Of a stretch of DNA of 64,000 bases, positions 1-10,477 are shown piece by piece. Numbering within the stretch: the stretch's first letter is position 1; each line of letters begins with the position of its first letter. This stretch comes from Lentinula raphanica (lineage: Eukaryota; Basidiomycota; Agaricomycetes; Agaricales; Omphalotaceae), in NCBI GenBank assembly GCA_027919835.1, contig JANVFP010000025.1:62001-126000 (forward strand). The letters run 5' to 3'. Both the position numbers and the translations under genes were made by a program. Under the pieces are notes generated by a model. It was given only the letters and a program-made list of their open reading frames with translations. It searched no databases and was not told the origin of the DNA.

Positions 1-379
1 ATGTTGTTCAGGAAGATTAGATATATCTTGTGCTACCTACCTACTCTGAGGCTGAGTTAGCCTGGCTAGCTGTTTTGAGCCTACGAGGAGTAAACTATCA
101 ACGTACCCCGGCGGGAGTCCAACACCTTGCTTGCATGTGCGTGTATCTTTGGCTTTACTTACCTCGTTGATTCTTGAATGAAGCTATAATCTCTGGATCC
201 AATGAAGTAAATAATGGACAGATGAGATACAAAGTTGTTGATAATGGCAGAGGAAGCAATCACAAGTTGAATGGAAGCGTTATCATAGGATGAAATAAAA
301 CAAAAGGGCAGTGGACGAAAGAGACTCAGATGCAGATGATCGATCTGACGATGACAAGTAATCTACTACTAGTACTAGC

Positions 380-464
380 AAAAAACCGTCGTGCAAAATA
401 TGGAGAAGAACCACCAAAGAAGGGAATTTCGCACGGGCGCTTGAGGTCATGGACGTTGAAGCAA
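380..464. repeat. dispersed repeat fragment, also at about 50.95-51.05 kb
   Basis: The block containing CCAAAGAAGGGAATTT, GCACGG, GAGGTCATGGACGTT and GCAAGGT recurs in the same order, with small differences, at about 50960-51053; a weaker copy lies at about 50815-50880. It ends where the target duplication of the 9.2-kb element begins. This suggests the element landed in a repeat family. Nothing in positions 1-380 looks coding: the short ORFs there have no recognisable domain. Confidence 0.5.
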
Positions 465-473
465 GGTACTGAT
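465..473. repeat. left target-site duplication of the 9.2-kb element
   Basis: GGTACTGAT is repeated exactly at 9674-9682, directly outside both inverted termini. Transposition can duplicate 8 or 9 bp; the first G could be chance. Confidence 0.8.
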
Positions 474-499
474 CAGGCTCCTCAAACCAGCCCTCGCTA

Positions 500-1672
500 G
501 AAAAATTGGTCATAAGGTAGCGGAAGCCAGGAACCGACCCCCCTTATGTAAGCTGTTTGGCACCATTGCGGCGTCGACAACTGCGACGACCCACTACTAC
601 TTTTACTCATTCTGCTTAATACAAGCTGGAGTAAAAGCACATAGTTAGAGATCCTATTAATTAGATTTTTGAAAAATGCTCTGGTGATAAAGTTATGACC
701 ATTATTTTACTATAGCTCTTCTTCTTGTGTGCTTTATAGTTTCTCATCGATTGGACGTGTTTTTGGTTTTTGACCTCCTCCCTTTTTGCATGTGGCTGTG
801 CATTACATAAGCTTATAAATCAATATAATCGGCAAATATACGTGTGAATCTTGCCGGTTTGGGTCCACTTGGGGTACTAGAGAGTGGTGAAGACCATCGC
901 AATTGTGACCAGCTGCTTCAGAGAGGTCAAGGAGTGTAGAAGTAACTGTATTCTACTGTGTATGTTACATGTATCTGCTGCTGGGTTGCCACTGATAGCC
1001 CACGGTCAAAAATTTTTTTTCAAACCTCCGAAATTTTGCGTTTCCCACGCTTATGTAAGCTGATTTGTAAGGGTGTCGGTTCCTGGCTTCCGCTACCTTA
1101 CCGAGGGTCTGGGATGCCGCAGGCATCCACAGACCTGCCGAGGGTTTGCTCAAAGAGCGGAAGCAAATTTGCCGAGGGCTATCTACTCGAGTTCTTGTAA
1201 ATCTCAATGAAAATGTGCTCAGATTGGAGCTTTTGGGCCTCGGATAGGTATCTACTCTAATGTATAGACTGTAATGTATGTATGTATCGGGGCAATGGCT
1301 CAGCCTGGATCTGTGAAAAAATTGTATCTTGAATCTAATTTTGGCGCGCGCAAGCGCGCGCCTGATGTGACAAATGGTCACACTATAACCAAGTTTAGTA
1401 GACCTGCTTTATGTTCAGTGAATTCCTCTCAAAATTCAAATTGAAAGCACTTGAGTGAGCTCATAATATAGCATAGTAATGTTGAAGCCCTTATATCTCT
1501 TCAAATTAGCTGGAGTGTCTCATGAAAAGGAGCAAAAATTGGTCGGTGAGAGTTTACATTGAGCGTCTAATAGAATCACGTGCTGAGAGACTGAAATCGG
1601 TCAAAATCGGTCGCTACGGAATTAATCGGTCAAAAAGGTCGGGCGTGGGAACCCTTGGTGTCCCATAGTAGC
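500..1672. mobile_element. 1.17-kb insertion in the left inverted repeat, no gene
   Basis: The 9-mer CCCTCGCTA occurs at 491-499 and again at 1673-1681, and joining these copies restores the 9.2-kb element's terminal repeat. The segment between them is therefore an insertion with a 9-bp duplication. It contains an inverted repeat pair (TAAGGTAGCGGAAGCC at 513, reverse complement ending at 1100) about 590 bp apart, probably a second nested MITE. A GC hairpin (GGCGCGCGC...GCGCGCGCC) lies near 1342-1362, and a stem around 1103-1145 (GGGTCTGGGATGCC...). I found no convincing inverted termini at 500 and 1672 themselves, so its class is unknown. Confidence 0.6.
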
Positions 1673-1897
1673 CCCTCGCTACGGTGAGAAAGAATTTTGA
1701 GGTCACGTGGGTAAAAGTTTTCGTTTCTCTCCGTAGGAGGGCTGGCACAACTTACCCGGCCCGCCGATGCCCGCGCCACCCATCGATAAAAGTGCGCTCA
1801 ATATTCTGATCCGCTCCTATGTCGATGAGGCCCTGTATGCAGATAAAAGACTCAATATTCCATGTTTTTCTTTTTGAGCCCCCTTCGTTGATGCACT

Positions 1898-3695
1898 ATG
1901 CATATTCCCCCAAGTGTAACCCATAATATACTCAGTCAACTTCAGCAATGTTCAGCGACTGCAGCCGATTTCATTGTTTCTATTCTCTGTAACACCGAAT
2001 TCTTGCAAGAGCAGAATCTCATCAGCACCAGAGTCGACACAATCCTGAACGCGCTTCATCAAAACAAGCACACGAATGCAGCCACTCATGCTTGGGCTCA
2101 TCACAAGATGATGGACACTTATGCCACGCAGCTCCTCGTCTTAGTGTACCAATCAAATGATGGCCGTGCCTCTGCTTCAAAAGCCACTGCTGAACGCTTA
2201 GAGTCATTCGATATTCAAGGAATTTCGGAAGAGATGAAGTGTCTCGCCCCAGAACTTTGGGAGGTCTTGGGTGTTTTACTGGATGCTGATCCCTCACTTA
2301 CTCAATATCGCGATCGGAAAAGGAGCGAGTGGAGGGCCCGACATGGGAAGCAGGAATCTGGAAGTCAAAGGCATCATGAGCATGATGCCGATGTTGTTAT
2401 GGATGATCGATTGGATGTCAACACTACATGGGATAGTAGCGAGAGAGTTGATGAGAGTGGTCTACCGCACGATCCCTTGCAGGATGAAGAGGAGTCCAGT
2501 CCTGATCTCACTAAACAACGAAGGGCTGCTTTGAAAGTTGTTGTAAGTGATCTAACTTGAAATATCGTCACACACTCCTAATACTTGTGTATTGATTCTG
2601 TTAGAAACAGGTTGTCTGTATCAGCATCATGATGAACAGTACAAACCAGCGTTGTAACTCGCTACAAGCCCTTATCGGAATCTTTCTTCATGCTTGTAAT
2701 GCACCCGAGGCTGTTACTGAGCTGTTTGCACATATCGGAATCTCTGTATCGGTTTCTACAATCAATGCAGCTATTACCAGTCTGTCTCGCGAGGCTTTTG
2801 TAAAGCTACGCAAGCTGTCTTCCCAGCTACTTTCTGCATATGCTTATGACAACATCGACATTGATTTGAAGCATACTCCAACTATCGAAAATCCCCTAAC
2901 TTCCTTGATTCATCTCACGTCTGCAACTGCAATTCCTCTGAAATTTGTCACTCTTGATGATCTACGCTGTGCAACTTATCTCTGGGAGCGATCCCCAATG
3001 AATCGAAGTCGTACAATCCACTCGCCGTCATATCCGAAGTCAAAAGATGATGACTTTTACAACCTGCATGGAGACTCGATAGATGAACATGGTCTTCTTC
3101 GTCGTGATCGATTCAATGCTTGGGTCTTTGTTCGCAACCTCTTACAAGATGGGCCAGAATATTTTCACAGCTTGATTCATTCCCTTCCTGATCCAGAGAT
3201 TGTTGATGGTATTCCATTGGATGAACGAAATCCTAAAATGTCCCAGATCAATTTACGCATCGTCGACTCCGCCTGTGCAACTCCTGCTGAAAATGGCACT
3301 ATCTTGGAAGATACACTGTCAGGGCAGGCTGGACTGGGGGATCCGAAAGATAATCCAAAGCTACAGGATATTGAAGATCATGTTATTCTTCTGTTCGGAG
3401 ATCTTGGAGTTGGAGACAGAATCCAAAGTCTCCTAGCTTCACGCTCAGAGGAACAAACGCCATGGCGGCGCCTACAGTTTCTGATCTATGTCCTTGGTCT
3501 ATTTCATGTGAAGATGGCCTGTGCAGATGCAGTGTGGCATACACACATTGAACCAGCAAAATCTAGACAAAACGCCGATGATTTTTCATTGATGAAGCTG
3601 GTCGAGAAGCTACGTCCTCGCGAAACACGTAAAATACAATCAAAGCCAGGATTCCGGACCATGCATGATATTATCCAGCAGATCGGCTCAGTTAC
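1898..3695 (+). pseudogene. DUF6589-type protein, 5' part (interrupted)
   Basis: Two exons are visible. Exon 1 starts at ATG 1898 and ends at 2542. A 62-nt intron (GTAAGT...TTAG) follows, and exon 2 begins at 2605. The start of exon 2 encodes VVCISIMMNSTNQRCNSLQ followed by a LFAHIGISVSVSTI-type segment. I recognise this from the large DUF6589 family of basidiomycete proteins of unknown biochemical role. Exon 1 ends in an acidic, low-complexity stretch (about residues 150-215). Codon reading is open up to TCAGTTAC at 3688-3695, which is one copy of the target duplication of the 2.03-kb insertion; beyond it the frame stops within 25 bases, at 3718. The gene lies between the element's left inverted repeat and the convergent RecQ-type gene, so it is probably the element's own gene, perhaps its transposase. 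That role is inference, not known family function. Confidence 0.7.
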
Positions 3696-5721
3696 CTGTA
3701 ACCTGGCGAGTTCACTTTAAACAAGAGATGGCTAGCCCATCTAGTGATTAAACATGTTTAAACAATCTCATTCATAGCCTATACTACGACATGTACATGG
3801 TACACTACTGTTTAAATACTCTACTTGAGACCATCCATACCTGTTTAAACAATAACTCACTGTCAGAATTAAACGTTGTAGAAAGCTGTTTAAACACATA
3901 CTCACCAGATTTGAAGCATCCAAACTTGTTTAAACGAAAGGGCCTAATAATTTGCACAATTAAACGTTATCGGAACTGTTTAAATAGGATAGCTCACCAC
4001 ACTAATTAGCCCTGTTTAAACACCAGCGTTTCGATGACAAGAGGCACAGTTAAACATTGTCAGCACTATTTAAACAGAAATGCTCACCGTACTCAATTCA
4101 GCTCTGTTCGAGTACCTTCATTGAGCATGAATGTATTAATGACTCACAGTTACAAAATGGCCGCTATTTGAACATTGAAATTTGGGACCTGATTAAACAC
4201 TGAACTCTGTTTAAACATGACTTTGGGAGACTATAGTGTTGAAAGACTCACATTTGGATATTGTCAAATTCATGTTGAGTGGTCGATTGGCGATGATTCT
4301 GGACGTTGATAATTACCTACTGGGATATTGGACCTCGAGACCCATCTAAAAAGACAGTTGAGAAAGTGCCAATGAGTAGGGATGATCAAACAAGCCTACC
4401 TAAGCTTTTCTTCCTCTTCCCACTACAGTTGAGCTCAATCATGGAGTGTGTTGCCAATAAAAGGACATAAGAAAAGGAGCGCACATAGCGAGCTCATTGT
4501 ACACACTGTCGGAATGTGACCTGGATTAGAATCTATCAGCACCAGCTGTACAAAGACTCACCGGACGGCGGAAACACTTGAGCATTGGTTCAAGAGCCTG
4601 CGAGTTGCAGTACCTTGAACAGCGCAATGAAGATGAAGGAATGAGAAAGAGAGAATATGGGATTCCCACGGCTTTTGGCATCAACGTGAGGCTGAGGTTC
4701 CCAGAGAAAATGGCTGAAAAAGGAAAAATTCCGCGTGACACCAAGCCACGTCAGCCATCTCACGCGGTATATTTCCTTATTCAGCCATTTTCTCTCGGAA
4801 TGTTGACGCCAAAAGCCGTGAGAATCATTTATTCTTTCTTTCTCCTTCCCCCATCTCCATCGCTGCTTTGAGCAGTCTGTTCAACTCATTGCAATCCACA
4901 GACTCTGGGACCAACGGCCGAGTGTTTTCAGGTGTGTGTTCCAGTTAGTTGTCTACAGGAATGAATGCTGAACATACAGACAATAGCTTTGCCACTCGTC
5001 TGAACTAGCACAACTGCACCAAGAAACACGTTATCATCAAACTCCTCATCGTCCTTGAGATTGTTGCCACGGCTATCTGGGGCTTCAACGCATATCTGAT
5101 GGTGGTCATAGAATGAACACCGTATCTTGCTTTCTTGGTGCGTAAACTGCGTTCTGTTTAAGGGAATTGTGCCCGCTGACTCAACCGCTAGAGGGCACCA
5201 ATAGACCCTGCCAGCATCTCCCTCCTTCACCTTTCCAGAAACCTGTCATCACCTTCCTTCGTTGCAGCCAACAGATGCCCAGCCCCTCATCTAGGCAAGG
5301 CTCTGTTGGTTGCCGATGTTCTTTTAAGTGCAGTTCGAGGACTCTATACGCCTAAAAGTTGCCACGCTCTGCTCATGAACTGCACTCTTTATCCGTGACG
5401 TGCTGAGAGGTTGATATGAACGAGGACGGAGCGAGGATTAAACATAACAATCAAAGCATATTATTTAAACAACATACTGTTTAAATACCTCATAAGCAGT
5501 TCTACATACTCCGTAGTCTTTAAACAATGAAACACTTGTTTAAAGATTTGCTTAACTGAAAAGCTTGTTTAAACAGGATGTGTTTAAGCATTCAAATGCC
5601 TGGAATCTATGCAATGATACTTTTGTGATACTTGGTATGTTTAAACATTCCCTTGTTTAAACATGTTTAATCATTGGAAGGCCAAGCCATCAGATGTTTA
5701 AAGGTGATAGGCTCGATTTCT
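3696..5721. mobile_element. 2.03-kb non-autonomous element with TGTTTAAAC arrays
   Basis: Its flanks are TCAGTTAC at 3688-3695 and 5722-5729, an 8-bp duplication. Removing the element plus one copy rejoins the DUF6589 frame as ...IGSVT/RLDIWR..., which is how the family reads there. A perfect 21-bp inverted pair lies at 3745-3765 and 5653-5673, and imperfect pairing continues outward to 3715 and 5703. The 9-bp palindrome TGTTTAAAC and close variants occur about nine times in 3745-4215 and about seven times in 5460-5670, as expected of subterminal transposase-binding arrays. The middle (4250-5430) has only small ORFs (4578-4871, 5167-5355) with no recognisable domain. It is probably mobilised in trans by a hAT- or KDZ-like transposase that I cannot identify. 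Confidence 0.78.
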
Positions 5722-6738
5722 TCAGTTACACGCTTGGACATCTGGCGAATCGAAGTAGGAAAGCTTGATCCCAGCTTCACGAGCCTAGAAAAATGGGCTG
5801 AGTCCAAGCCAACCTTGGAGAGCATCTGGACAATAGCCACACATCTTGCCAAGGAGTATGTTGCATCGGGTGATAAAGTGGCGGACATGAGAGAGAAGAG
5901 TGATGAGGAGCGTGATGCGGTGTTCGAGAACATGCTTCTTCAACAGCAAATGTTCCTGCTCTACGAGGAAATCAGTTATGCAATGAACGAAGGTGATATA
6001 GGACGAGTCGAGACTTGTTTTATGCCATGGATCTGGATATTTCAAGCTACCGGTAAACATCGATATGCTACATTCATGCGGAAATACCTCCGCGATGTCT
6101 ACACTCGATTTCCTGAAGGTCTAAAGTGAATTCGTCCTACTTACATATTCCCCACACTATTGCTTACTACTCTTTCTTCTAGGCGTGCTGTCCGAATGAA
6201 CATTCTCGTCAATCCTACAGGGAAAAAGGCAAATTCCGTGGTGTGGATTGGGTTGTTGAGCTCAATAATCTCTATTTGAAGGTGCTAGATCAACAATAAA
6301 TTGCACTGTCTTTGGAATCACTTACCGTTGAAATTTCAGAGGATCTACGGCGGACGATTCTCAAATCACACAAAACAGCGAATTATTAAAGAGTCTCCCC
6401 TCATTGGGGTCTTCAAGAGTGCCCGTGTACTTGTGAACCAGATATTCCGGATTGGGCGGCACACTACACAACATTCTGGGCCAAATCTCAAGAAGACATT
6501 CAGAGTCATTCAAGACTATTTGGAAGAAAACAAGCTGAATGAGAATATCGTGGGGCGACGCACTCTACACAGCTTACCGAATCAAATTGTACAAGGACAA
6601 CATCTTGCGATGACCACCAATCCCAAACCTTTCCGAGGCGAGCGATTAGAGATTGTGTCGGATGGTGATTTGGATGCGCATGAATGGATAGATTTACTTG
6701 AAGATGCTGAGTTGTCTGAAGGAGACTTTTCAGATTAG
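5722..6738 (+). pseudogene. DUF6589-type protein, 3' part
   Basis: This is the downstream half of the gene split by the 2.03-kb insertion. Reading resumes in frame at 5722 with SVTRLDIWRIEVGKLD, then a conserved block (FENMLLQQQMFLLYEEISYA; MNEGDIGRVETCFMPWIWIF; ATGKHRYATFMRKYL). A 57-nt intron at 6126-6182 joins GLK to RAVRMNILVNPTGK. Within 6221-6230 the frame must shift by one base in a run of A to reach GKFRGVDWVVELNNLYLK, so the copy is also damaged here, or the sequence has a homopolymer error. A 58-nt intron at 6282-6339 leads to RIYGGRFSNHTKQRIIKESP. The C-terminus is acidic (LEDAELSEGDFSD) and stops at 6738. The family link is from recall of DUF6589 proteins; the function is unknown. 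Confidence 0.7.
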
Positions 6739-7157
6739 CATTATATTTGTGTGTATGAAGCAATGAGGTTGTATGTATACCAAGATTACTCTGAGGATGC
6801 AGCGCCTGAAGAGCTACTATTAGATTTGAAAGATTTGAAGAAATCATCGTAAGTTGATGCCGGTTGCCCAGGCGTGTAAACTGATGAGTAAGGTAAATGA
6901 AAGGGTGAAGAAGACACTAGTGAAGGATGCAATATATGAGATGTATTCGGTGTAGAATAGGATGAGGAGGGGAACGGGGATGCAAGAGCAGCTGCTCCAA
7001 GAGGTGCTCGTATTTGCATATGTAAAGCTGCTGCGTTTGACTTTGGCGTTTCTTGGTTCGACTGGATTAATTGGTTTTCCTTCGCAGAGGTTTCCGACTC
7101 GGAAGTTGATGTCGAGACTTGTATATGTTGCTTACAAGTTCGTTCTAGGCATGAGAA

Positions 7158-9414
7158 TCAGCGAGGTAGACGTATAAGCATGATCGAATACATACTATTG
7201 TGTCCAGATCCATTACAGATAGAACATTTTTTCTGTGCTGATCCGGCTGACCCTGATTCGCTGCGAGAAGTGAAGAACAAAGAATTGACTTGTGCGACAA
7301 CATCTAGGATTGACGGTCCATATTTCCGGATATAGTCTTCTCGCCAGTTTGTTTCGCGTTTGATTGAATCAACATCGGGGAGTTTCGAACAATCTGCACA
7401 GCTTGCTAGGCGCAACAACACCTCGTCGGACATGAAACAACGAATACCATGTAGGCGCACGGTGATCTCACCCAATGCCCGAGGCGCTTGCTCACTTCTC
7501 CACGTCGTCAAAGCTTGTTTGATGCTAGTACCGCGGTCAGAAAGTTTATAGTCTCTCCAAATACTGGATTTGTTGAGCTTCGCAGGAGCGGTGGGTAGCT
7601 CGACTAGAGCGACTTGGGAGAATGAGTTGGGATTACAGCCTATGCAGCATAGCCGTGAGTCCTTCGGACGACAGCGTTCACACCCTGATGGGGATGATGG
7701 AAAGCATTCGAGATGCAGAGTCTTATCTGAAAGAAACTATATGAACAAAGGTCTATCAGAAAACTTGCAAACGGCTCACCAGCACTATCATTGCAAAAAT
7801 AGAGATTGACAGGTTCCCGGTAGCAGGTAATGCTGCGTGAACTTGCATTGACCATATCATCCAATGGAGTACCCAGTTCTTCTACTCGTTTGATATTCCG
7901 TGCACCAGGTACATGGTGGCTCAGACGCTTTTGGTAGCGCGCTACACGTGCAGACCGGGAGCAGTCAAGCTCGAGATCGAAAGACTGAGTTTGGGATCTA
8001 GTATCCACGCATAACAATGGAGAGGACGATGAGACTGCATCAGAAGAGACAGTCGTAGCAGCATTATGTGATTGATCAGTTCGCGCACGTTTCACTGCCG
8101 ACGCTGATGCTTGCGTGCTTGGTTTTCGTTTTCGGTTCATAGCCGCAATACGGTCAGCATCGAAGTGTGAGTTTTCGACTAAGAGTACAGCAGTAGCTTC
8201 TAGGCTGAAGTCACGCCCGGCACGACCGAAGCGTTGCCAAAGGGTGCACATGTCATTGGGCATACGATACTGAACAACAGTACAGACATCAGGCAAGTCT
8301 AGACTCTGTACAGATACGGTGAGTAAAGATGTATTGTAGGTGCCGACAAGAACAATCACCGTACCATTCCAAAGGCATCAGTGACAGCCATTCCCCATAC
8401 TTCCCCTTTTTGAAATTCCTCGAATGTCTCTTCGCGGTAATGTGTAGTCATCGTTGCATGAAAATACTTGATACGATCCTGGTATTCCTGGGGAAGAAGT
8501 GAGCGAAGGTAATGGATCGCGTCCTCGCATGCAGTTGTATTATCAAAAAATATAAGGAATTTGGGAGGAGGGGACTTGTCAAATTGAAAGTCGGAAGGGA
8601 TAAGGAACGCGAGATCTTTGTAGGAATGGATTGGGTATTTCAGTCCTCGGATGGCAAGGTGAATATTTGATCGGTCGTTCGAGTCCTGGAAGCATGCAAA
8701 ACGGTCACCCGATCAAAGGCGAAGAATGTCGGATACGTCTGCAAGGATGTTTGGTGGAAGCGTAGCGGAAGTGACGAAAAAGGGTATATCTGAAGGAAGG
8801 AGATAGTGGATGTTTCCAACGTGGAGATACTGGTTTCTGAAAGTGGACCCCCATTGGCTTACACAGTGCGCTTCGTCAAAAACCACATACAGCAGGCGAC
8901 TGGTGACCTTTGTCTGTTTCCATAAGTCTTGACATGCTGCATCATTCATAATCTCCGGGCTAAGTGTAACAACATGATACTTTCCAGCCGTAATGTCCTA
9001 AAACCTGAATTAGAACATAGATATATTGATCAGTTGAGAACGCACTTCATAGATATCTGGGTTATTGTTTTCAGCATGAAGATTCACAGATCCTACTCCA
9101 ACTGTCTCCAACTGTTTCTCTAGCTGTTTCCCAATCATGATGAGAGGAGTCACCCCGAACACCATAACATCCTTCCCATCATCCAGAGCCATGAGAAGGC
9201 ACAAGAGAAAAGTGATTGTCTTGCCAGACCCGGTTCCAGCTATGTTGACAACATCCTTGCCTTCATGAAGAGCAAGAGCAGGTTTGATCTGGCGCCAGCA
9301 TAGCCGCTTAGAAAATATCTTCTGACCGAGCTCTCGAACGCGTTTTGCATCCCAATTTGGTGGTGAAGATTGTGCAGTAGAAGTAGACAGCAAGCTGTCA
9401 CTAGCAGATTGCAT
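7158..9414 (-). pseudogene. RecQ-type DNA helicase with one in-frame stop
   Basis: Four exons (9414-9046, 8997-8365, 8305-7780, 7726-7158) are joined by 48-, 59- and 53-nt introns and give a phase-consistent product of 698 codons. Motifs in order are Walker A AGTGSGKT (residues 59-66), the RecQ-type motif II DEAHCVSQWG, motif III VTSATLPP, and motif VI QRFGRAGRD. A Cys-rich segment (CERC...CCIGC) lies where RecQ proteins bind zinc. These mark an SF2 3'-5' helicase of the fungal RecQ group. A single TGA at 8713-8715 interrupts exon 2 just after ILRL. It lies in TGATCG and would be CGA if one CpG cytosine were undamaged. The rest of the frame is open, so inactivation is recent. The gene is inside the 9.2-kb element and converges on the DUF6589-type gene. 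It may help replicate or unwind the element, which is inference. Confidence 0.82.
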
Positions 9415-9549
9415 TAATAGATAAAGAGATTAAGAGAAGAGGTATAGATGTAGTGGATATAACTTAATGAGCGGAAAAGACAGGATTATCAGACAGGGAT
9501 TAGTGGTCGTAGAGAAACTTGCGATCATCAAAGCGTTGAATGGATTGGA

Positions 9550-9673
9550 CGGGCATCGGCGGGCCGGGTAAGTTGTGCCAGCCCTCCTACGGAGAGAAAC
9601 CAAAACTTTTATAACACGTGATCTCTTCTCTATTCAGTTTCTCTCCGTAGCGAGGGCTGGTTTGAGGAGCCTG
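9550..9673. repeat. right terminal inverted repeat with internal hairpin
   Basis: The reverse complement of this segment matches 474-499 plus 1682-1773, including the GC-rich inner part CCCGGCCCGCCGATGCCC. Inside it, CCAGCCCTCCTACGG at 9579 and the reverse complement of the terminal CCAGCCCTCGCTACGG are mutually complementary, so the arm can form a stem of about 22 bp with a loop of about 40 nt. Confidence 0.8.
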
Positions 9674-9689
9674 GGTACTGATACTCATT

Positions 9690-10115
9690 AGAACAATCAT
9701 TTCCAGACCAATTTCCATAAAACTTGACACAACTCTAGAGAATGTATTTCTTCGAAACTTCCAACTATTGATGTAATGCCTGCCCAATGCTGTACTTAGT
9801 TTACTGGAAATATTTGGCACCTCCAACTTTGATTACCTGTAAAACAATTATTTGTCAATCAATTTACATGAAAACTGCCACAATCCTGGAGACTAGAACA
9901 TATGATTGTATACCTTCTGGTAGTATTTCGGAGGGCCAGAAGTAATGCATAGCTGCTACACAGCTCTAGATTCCCAAAAAGCAACATATAATCAATTTCA
10001 CACGGAATCACACCTCCAACTACAAATATCCATAAAACATTCATTCCTTGATCAATTCACATGAAACTTGGCACAACGTCGGAGAACGTGTTTTGACACC
10101 TTCTGAAGGGTACGA
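9690..10115. repeat. three degenerate repeat units, no gene
   Basis: Blocks of the form (ATTTC or CACA)TGAAACTTGG...CACAA....GGAGAACGTGTTTT...CCTTCTG recur near 9710, 9865 and 10058, spaced about 150 and 190 bp apart. They are diverged copies of one non-coding sequence. No ORF with a recognisable domain occurs here. Confidence 0.4.
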
Positions 10116-10357
10116 CATGAAGGGGGGGTCTCACAATGAAGGGGACAGCGTAAAATCGTTGTACAGAGCTCAAAAATGCTCAAAAATCCCTAAAAATCGC
10201 AAAATAAATATTGAGACCCGTAGGTCTACCACTCCGGAAAAGCGTGTCATCCTTGTGCAGGGGCCATGCTAATCTTCTTTACTTTTACCAAGAGTCAAAA
10301 ACCTGAGCAATTATTCATGAGACTTTTCAAGCCAAATTTGGTGCTATTTCTCACGAA

Positions 10358-10470
10358 CAATCCACCCATGGGTGGATCGTTGATTACAATGTCAAGGTGA
10401 TACACTACAAGATATACCAGGTTTGTAATACAGTAGGTACCATGACAATCTACCCATGGGTGGATCGTCG
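10358..10470. repeat. pair of palindromic ATCCACCCATGGGTGGAT motifs
   Basis: The 18-bp perfect palindrome ATCCACCCATGGGTGGAT at about 10360-10377 recurs with one change at about 10448-10465, in the same orientation and with similar flanks (ACAAT...CGT). This is typical of the ends of a very small MITE of about 110 bp. No gene lies between them. Confidence 0.45.
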
Positions 10471-10477
10471 TACAAGA

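Larger units (their letters stand above)
474..9673. mobile_element. 9.2-kb DNA transposon carrying DUF6589-type and RecQ-type genes
   Basis: The termini are inverted copies: CAGGCTCCTCAAACCAGCCC and onward at 474 is matched by the reverse complement ending at 9673. The flanks are a perfect 9-bp direct repeat, GGTACTGAT, at 465-473 and 9674-9682. Once the 500-1672 insertion is discounted, the left inverted repeat continues from 1682 to about 1773 and pairs with 9550-9647, about 120 bp in total. Each arm also contains a self-complementary pair (CCAGCCCTC...GAGGGCTGG) and can fold into a hairpin. Cargo is a DUF6589-type gene (+) and a RecQ-type helicase gene (-), in convergent orientation. Without its two insertions the element would be about 6.0 kb. 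The superfamily is not clear; 8-9 bp duplications occur in hAT, MULE and KDZ-like elements. Confidence 0.82.

Noticed and set aside
965..1381. 138-codon minus ORF
   Set aside because: It overlaps inverted-repeat pieces in the 1.17-kb insertion and has no protein-like motif.
3745..3765. The 21-bp inverted pair as the true ends of the 2.03-kb element
   Set aside because: Pairing continues outward to 3715 and 5703, and the 8-bp duplication with the restored frame places the ends at 3696 and 5721.
1673..9656. Element ends at CCCTCGCTACGG only
   Set aside because: No target duplication flanks these points; the outer copy at 474 with the GGTACTGAT duplication explains the structure better.
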